Source: Meconema thalassinum (Eukaryota > Arthropoda > Insecta > Orthoptera > Tettigoniidae). Taken from it: 64,000 nucleotides of DNA. This document shows, one piece after another, positions 58,179 through 64,000 of this stretch. How positions within the stretch are numbered: the first letter of the stretch is position 1; each line of letters starts with the position of its first letter. The notes below the pieces were generated by a model. That model was not told the DNA's origin, did no database searches, and saw nothing but the letters and a program-made list of their open reading frames with translations. A program made the position numbers and the translations under genes. Location of the stretch: NCBI GenBank assembly GCA_946902985.2, contig CAMPQE020000053.1, positions 1,798,001 to 1,862,000 on the forward strand. Reading direction: 5' to 3'.

Positions 58179-61175
58179 ATGAGTGAGTGTGAATTGAGGC
58201 CTCGGATAGTGCTAGGGCGTCCCCTGCAGGCGACGCGCAGTTCCCAGGGGTCTGAGGGAACTGTGAGAAGTAGGCTACCAGACACCACAAACATCGCCTT
58301 CATAAACGTGATGAACCTAAATGGCAAGACAGAAGAATTGGTGGACTATATGGAAAAGAAGGAAATAGCAATGATGGGAGTCAGTGATGTGAAATGGAAG
58401 GGAAAAGGTGAGAAAGAAGTCAAGAAAGGGAAGGGATATAGAATATATTGGAATGGAGGAAATAAGGCAATGAATGGTGTTGAAATAATATTGAGAGAAG
58501 ACTTAGTGCAGTATGTTGAGAAAGTAGACCAAATTAATGACAGAATGATGAAAATTAGACTAGGACTTGAGAGTGGAACAAAGGATTTTATACAGATTTA
58601 CGCACCCCAGACAGGGAAGGTAGATGAATGTTTAGAGGATTTCTTAGAAGAACTGGAAAAGTGTATAGAAGACAAAGAGGTTATAATAATGGGTGATATG
58701 AATGCACATGTGGGAACAGATAGGCAGGGAAAAGAAGAGATAATTGGCCCATTTAGCTATGGAAATCAGGATAAAGAAGGAGAAATGTTAATAGATTTCT
58801 GTAGAAGGAATGGATTAATTGTTGGAAATACATGGTTTAGGAAAAAGAACTCCCAAAAAATAACTAGGTATGGATGGGGAGACAGATAGACAAAAACAAT
58901 GATCGATCTTATCCTAGTGGAAAAGGATAAACGTAGACAACTGGTAGATGTGACAGCTATGCCAAGAGGAGATTTTGAAGGAGACCATAAAGTGGTGATA
59001 GCCAAATTAAGGCTTGGGAAAATCACAAAGCTTGCGGAGAAAAGGGAAAGAAAAATAAAGGTGTGGAAGCTAAAAGAGAGAGAGGCAATGGAAAAGTTCC
59101 GAGAAGACTTGAAAAAGGGAATTCCCAAAGACGAAGCAAAAAGTGTCGAACAGGAATGGACATGTTATAGAAATTGTTTTGCAAAGTGTGCAGTAAACAC
59201 TTGTGGAAGACTATCAGGGAAGAAAAAGGAAAGGGAGACTCCTTGGTGGAACAACAGGGTAAAGGAAGCTGTTACAGAAAAACAAATGGCGTGGAGGAAG
59301 TGGATAGGCAGTAAGAATACAGAGAAATGGCAAAAATATAGAGAAGCAAAGAAGGCATGCCAAAAAATTGTACAAGAAGAAAAAAGGAAAAGTTGGGAAG
59401 GTTTCACGGAAACTTTGAAGGCGGATATCCAAGGAAGTAAAAAGGTTCTATATGGATTAGTGAAAAACAGTGTAAAAGGTAGGGAAAACACAAAATTTGT
59501 AAAAACTGAAGCAGGACAGATATTGTATCAAAGAGATGATATATTAAAAAGATGGGATGAATACTTTTCAAAGCTACTAAATGTTAAATACATTGAACCG
59601 GAAGATGAAAAAGAACAAGAAGAAACAATGGAAGAAGAAGAAGAACAAGAAAAGGAGATCACTATGCTAGAAATAGAGGAAGCCATACAGAAGATGAAGA
59701 GCGGTAAAGCAGCAGGAGAGGATGAGGTGTCCGCGGAAATGATAAAAGCAGCGGGACCAATAGGTGTACAGTGGTTGTATAGATTATTTAGAATAATTTG
59801 CAAGAAGAAAGAGATTCCAGAAGAATGGGGAAAGGGATTAATTATCCCGATTTTTAAGAAAGGTGACAAAAAGGAATGCAATAACTACAGAGGGATCACT
59901 CTTATCGCTCATGTAGCTAAGATCTTTGAGAGTGTTCTGGAAGGCAGACTGAGGAGGAAGATAGAAGGAGAGATGGAAGAAGAACAGTATGGTTTTAGGA
60001 AAGACAGATCAACATTTGACCTAATCTTTGCATTAAGGCAAATGATGGAGAAAAGATGGGAATTTGGAAAAGACATGGTGATGACATTTATTGATATTGA
60101 GAAAGCGTACGACAGTGTGCCTCGACAGGTGGTTTGGAATGTATTAAGGAAAAGGAGAGTTAACGGAGCTGATGTCCAAATGTTAAAAGCTATGTACAAA
60201 TATTGTGTGAGTAGCGTGAAGACCAGTATAGGAGAAACAGAATGGTTTAAAGTGGAAACAGGTCTCCGACAGGGAAGTGTATTGTCCCCCTTACTATTCA
60301 TCATAGTCATGGATGAAATTCACAAGAATGTTAAACAGAGATTGGGACAAGAGGCAAAAAAGCCCATGCTGTTTGCAGATGATATAGTGATATGGGGCGA
60401 GGATGAAAAGGAAGTACAAAAACAACTAGATGTATGGAATCAAGAAATAGAGAAATATGGGATGAAAGTAAGCACAGAGAAGAGCAAGACAATGGTAATG
60501 TCAAGAGGAAGGAAGGAAGGAAGAGGAAAGATAGAATTGAATGGGAAAATTCTAGAAGTGGTTAAAAGTTTCAAGTACTTGGGAAGTGTGATCACAGAAG
60601 ATGGAAGGATAACTGAGGAAATTGGAAAGAGAATACAACAAGCGAACAGTTTTTACCAGAGCATTAGGGGTATTCTGTGGAACCGAGATGTCCCAAAGAA
60701 ATGTAAAAATGTATTATATTCAACCTACTACAGACCCATACTATCATATGCAGCTGGAGCGTGGACTACTACAAAAAGAGAGGAGAGTAGAATACAAGCC
60801 GCGGAGATGAAATTCCTAAGAGGTATAGAGGGCAAGACTAGAAGAGATAGAGTTAGAAACGAAGAGATTAGAAAAAGGACAGGAATCTTGAAGCTGCAGG
60901 ACAGGATAGAAACAACAAAGTTAAAGTGGTATGGACATATGATGAGAATGGGAGAAGAGAGAATACCAAAGAAAACTTTCTGTGAAAAGATGACAGGGAA
61001 GAGACCACGAGGAAGGCCCCGAAAGAGATGGGCAGATACAGTGTGGGAGTGTGTAGAGAAGAGAGGAGGAAAACCTGAAGAAGTACTAAAAACAGGAGAG
61101 GAGTGGTGGAGAGACAGGAAACGTTGGAGGTCCTTAATTCACAACCCGACCCAGGAAGCTGGAAACGGGAAATGA
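58179..61175 (+). pseudogene. LINE polyprotein: AP endonuclease plus reverse transcriptase, single nonsense codon
   Basis: One frame of about 998 codons is interrupted only by TAG at 58887-58889, a probable Gln codon before TKTMIDLIL. Endonuclease: INVMNLNGK (Asn), MGVSDVKWKG (the catalytic Glu position reads Asp), QIYAPQTGK (Tyr), IIMGDMNAHVG (Asp/Asn), GDHKVVIAKL (His). RT: KAAGEDEVSAEM, NNYRGITLIAHVAKIFE, FIDIEKAYDSVPRQ (A), GLRQGSVLSPLLF (B), LFADDIVIW (C), FKYLGSVIT. The C-terminus is KWYGHMMRMGEERIPKK and GRPRKRWADTVWE. The plan is like RTE/Jockey-superfamily single-ORF elements related to the domesticated CFDP2-type sequences. RT residues are intact; the endonuclease change plus nonsense codon make it inactive as it stands. 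Sense to gene B. Confidence 0.9.
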
Positions 61176-61190
61176 AGATGATGATGAGAT

Positions 61191-62116
61191 GTTGAGAATA
61201 AATGCTCAAACACTAAATGAAGAGAGACTATAAAATACGGAACAGGTCGCTGCCGTGGCAACATAATTAAAGATATGCCACTGATATAAGTTAAAAGCAA
61301 TTTGATTGCTGATTTTGGCACAACACAAAATGTAGCAGTTGCTAGCAACTACATAGTTTGTCTCAGACCAAGATTGGACTTAAAGACAAATAATAAAAAA
61401 AATTGCAAATATTGCATAGACTAGATTAGATAAGTGAGAATATCACAAGTAAACGTGCCCAATTAGACACAATGAAGATTTACTAGTGTTAAGATTGTTA
61501 AACATTTTCTAATCTAAACAACTTGGCAACAGCAGGAATCGCCGAGAAAACTTGAAATACCATTTATAAGAAGACTTGCAGCAGGGCCTAGATGGCACAA
61601 GTATGATATCAGCTTGGGCCTAGGCGGTACAAGCATGAAACAGTGCTTCGACGGTAAAAGTTACAATACATTTAAAGTATTTAATCTTCGAGAAAGCTAT
61701 CCATCAGCTTGACCTAGGGACGTGGTTGACAAATACCAGTGAGTGTATGCATAAATGACCGTTATTCACAAATTCAAAGATGAGAGGACATCTCTTGGAT
61801 AGAACCTCAGATTTACCAAAGGGGAGGAGAGGATATTAGGGTTTCTGTATGTGTATGGATACCCAGATTATTTTTGGCGCGATGCAGTTTTTAGTTTTGA
61901 AGTTGTGGATAGAGATTCTCTTTTAAAAATGCCACTGATTAACTTGGTGAATTATTTCCGGGTTGAGAATTTGCATAGTTTTAAAGCTATTTCAATCTTG
62001 ATGTAATTACTTGAGTTTGAGAGTCTCGTGATATGAGCAGAGTTGACCAATTAAACAGTTAGATACAAAGTTACAAAATTTCCACGATATGTCAAGTTAT
62101 TGACTTTTACAGATTA
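61191..62116. other. Non-coding stretch
   Basis: AT-rich. Near 61585-61660 a phrase (GGGCCTAGATGGCACAAG, then GGGCCTAGGCGGTACAAG) repeats at about 40 bp. Nothing else recognised. Confidence 0.45.
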
Positions 62117-62118
62117 CT

Positions 62119-62575
62119 GTTGTTGTTGTTTTTATTCTTCAGTCTTTCGACTGGTCGGATGCAGCACTCCATGCCTCCGTGTCCTGAGCTAATTGTTGCA
62201 TCCCTACTTAGCTACCACACCCTACAGCCGTGGCAATCCGTTTAACATATTCTAACCTTTGTCTATCCCTACAATTCTTGTTCTCAACCCGTCCAACCAT
62301 GTTTAAGCTTGCTATCCCTGGGTGTCTTAGTACGTGTCCTACCAACCTATCTCATCACTTTATTAGCTGACGCCAGATTTTTCTCTCCTCTCCCACTCGT
62401 CTTAGTACCCCTTCATTTGTTTCCCTATCTACCCATCTGATCTTGATCACTCTCCTGTAACACCACATTTCAAACGTTTCATTTCTCTTCTTTTCTTCTG
62501 CACCAATAGTCCAAGTTTCACTTCCATATAGTGCCACGCTCCAGACAAAGGCTTTCATATATGACAGATTATACA
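62119..62575 (-). pseudogene. RTE-type LINE 3' fragment
   Basis: The minus strand has FVWSVALYGSETWTIGA, MWCYRRVIKIRWVDR and VLRRVGEE, then the degraded end of the ORF and the CAA-type tail (TGTTGTTGTTG from 62119). Truncated at about 62575. It is moderately diverged from the 32.9 kb element, with stops in the C-terminal part. Confidence 0.82.
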
Positions 62576-63474
62576 TGAAAAAAGAGTAAATCCTCCGTTG
62601 CGCCTAGTTAATAGTTGTACTTTTACATTGAGCATAGATTCCCTCGGTGGTCAAATTGATGTTTGACATCAAGTAAATGATACCTTGCCGGCAAGATAAA
62701 AATATCGCAGATTTGATTATTTGCAAGTATTATAAGAGCTTCATAGCTAGGTTAAAATAGTAATAATAATAATAATGTTATTGGTTTTACGTCCCTTTTA
62801 ACTACTCTGGCTTTTAGAGATGCCAAGGCTAAAATAGTGAGTAACTTATCTTTGCATGTTGGTTGGCTGACTTGCGTTGCTTATAGAGGAAATATCACCA
62901 CATGCCTTTCACAAAATATCGGACGAGTTACGGCAGTCCCTTGTAGATAGACCAAGCTGGCTGCCCTTAGAAGAGTGACAAGGGGGAAGGCTCCCGACTA
63001 CTGAGGCGATGGAGGGGGGGGGGGGGGATAGTAGGAGGCCATCAGGGTCACAAACCTAGAAAACATAAATCCTTGAGAGACACAAATTTGTTTTCTTGAG
63101 GCAGCGTCCAAATTATATAGAAGGGTGTAGGTTGCAATCTGTGGAGGCCAGGTCGAAATTCCAAGCGTCATAAGCAGTCGGTGACAACGAGTTCTCACGG
63201 TGACCGCAGTAGATGAGAGAGTTCAGCTAAGTGCCGTGTGAGGGCACATTAAGGAGACGTTTGATGATTGTGTTGAAAGAAGGGTAATGAATCTCGTTCA
63301 CTAAAACACACTAAACACAGGTATGAGCAAAAGCGCAAGGAGAGAGCCACGACACTCAGAAATCTCTGTTGGTGGCTTTCACGGAATAAAAAGATAGGAG
63401 ACAGCGAAAAACTGGAAAACCCAAGACAAACTACGCAAGGTGTATATTCTAGGTCGGAATATACAACATTGATT
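62576..63474. other. Non-coding stretch
   Basis: (TAA)n at about 62758-62780 leads into GTTATTGGTTTTACGTCCC, the look of a dispersed-repeat end. A run of about 15 G lies at 63011-63027. No gene. Confidence 0.5.
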
Positions 63475-64000
63475 GTCAGATGAAGCGCTAAAGGAAGTTG
63501 GTGCTTCCTGATACTTAGGAAGCAATATGGACCAAGCCAATGAGATACATAAAAGATGGATTGACATATGGTACATCATATATAGATGCAGCTAGTGGGA
63601 AGTTATGGTCTGGAGCGTGGTTCTATAAGTATTTCTTCTGCAGGAAAGGGAAAATAGGAGCATTTGAATGTGGTGTTATTGGAGAATTTTGGGGATTGGT
63701 AGGCTAGATGGACTAAGAAATGAGGGGTAATGAGATGAATGGGGTTTGATGATGCTGTAGAATGGTGACGAAAGGAAGAGATTGCTAGGGCTCATATTTA
63801 GGCACCAGGAATAGCAAATGTTCAGTAGTAATGGAAGCAAGATTACAGGACCTGAACTATAGGCGTTATGCAAGGTTAGAATATATAAAATATATTGCTT
63901 AGGTTGAAGGGTTTAGTGGCAATGTAAAGACGAATTATTTATCTTAAAAATGGGACAAACGGGTGCAGCATTGAACTCAAACATCAACGACAACAAAACC
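63475..64000 (+). pseudogene. RTE-type LINE 3' fragment, strongly decayed, at window edge
   Basis: Recognisable on the plus strand through DEALKEVGAS.YLGSN, then a GAFECGVIGEF-like segment matching EAFEMWCYRRM, and a 3' end with CAACGACAACAAAACC like the family's CAA tail. Many stops and indels; an old copy. Confidence 0.65.

Larger units (their letters stand above)
57880..61190 (+). mobile_element. Near full-length single-ORF LINE
   Basis: It has a GC-rich 5' UTR starting at or near the palindrome at 57880, one long ORF frame (58179-61175) and a short 3' end with GATGATGAT (about 61177-61187). The 317 bp between the preceding Helentron-like end and 57880 show nothing recognisable. The exact 5' boundary is an estimate; no target duplication was identified. 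Confidence 0.75.

Noticed and set aside
58766..61209. Minus-strand frames of 70-133 codons with hydrophobic, membrane-like stretches
   Set aside because: Antisense of the purine-rich LINE ORF; Lys/Glu codons become Phe/Leu/Ser.
1..64000. CRISPR arrays, bacterial operons, riboswitches
   Set aside because: No evenly spaced short identical repeats with unique spacers; the sequence is of animal type. The 293-bp and CA repeats are a satellite and a microsatellite.

Overview
This is animal, almost certainly insect, genomic DNA. It has spliced exons with GT/AG borders separated by introns of up to about 14.5 kb, a C2H2 zinc-finger gene family, animal-type non-LTR retrotransposons, a mariner, tRNA-derived SINEs and a histone H1 pseudogene. 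There are no bacterial operons, Shine-Dalgarno sites or compact gene order. The amount and nesting of repeats suggest a large, TE-rich genome, perhaps polyneopteran (cricket, katydid, cockroach or stick insect). That placement is inference from general character, not from a marker gene.

Host genes. Position 5-1103 is the terminal zinc-finger exon of one gene (gene A), read rightwards, whose earlier exons lie left of the window. From 23.5 kb a second gene of the same type (gene B) begins on the same strand: exons at 23495-23563, 23739-23837, 38378-38494 and 46389-46447. They splice in phase into one acidic, Lys-Glu-rich leader with a SUMO-type psi-K-x-E motif in every exon. The last exon leaves two bases over, which is the phase that gene A's zinc-finger exon needs. 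The two look like tandem paralogues. The zinc-finger exon of gene B would be beyond 64 kb. No other intact host gene was found.

Repeat landscape, left to right. At 1.07-3.79 kb a Helentron-like element built on a 293-bp satellite has landed inside gene A's finger array, leaving decayed fingers on its far side. Next come a DDE transposase fragment (4.4-5.2 kb), a LINE fragment (7.6-8.8 kb), a histone H1 pseudogene (16.0-16.5 kb), a Bel/Pao fragment (19.4-20.1 kb) and LINE tails (20.2-22.4 kb). Introns of gene B hold RTE-type LINE pieces, a mariner with mirrored ends (29.1-30.6 kb), one RTE-type LINE with an uninterrupted 991-codon ORF (32.9-36.0 kb, minus strand), a 5'-truncated LINE (38.9-41.2 kb) abutting more decayed zinc fingers, and a SINE with a 16-bp target duplication (48.9-49.2 kb). 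At 50-57.6 kb there is a nest: two copies of an unclassified non-coding repeat of about 2.7-2.8 kb, one of them inside a Helentron-like element. At 57.9-61.2 kb lies a nearly full-length LINE with one nonsense codon and a perfect 15-bp palindrome at its apparent 5' end. The right edge has two more decayed copies of the RTE family.

The unusual points are the in-phase acidic-exon/zinc-finger gene architecture, the Helentron-like arrays that repeat a YY1/Pho-like GCCGCCAT motif and have broken a zinc-finger gene, the mariner whose two ends are both copies of its 3' end, and the unclassified paired 2.8-kb repeat.
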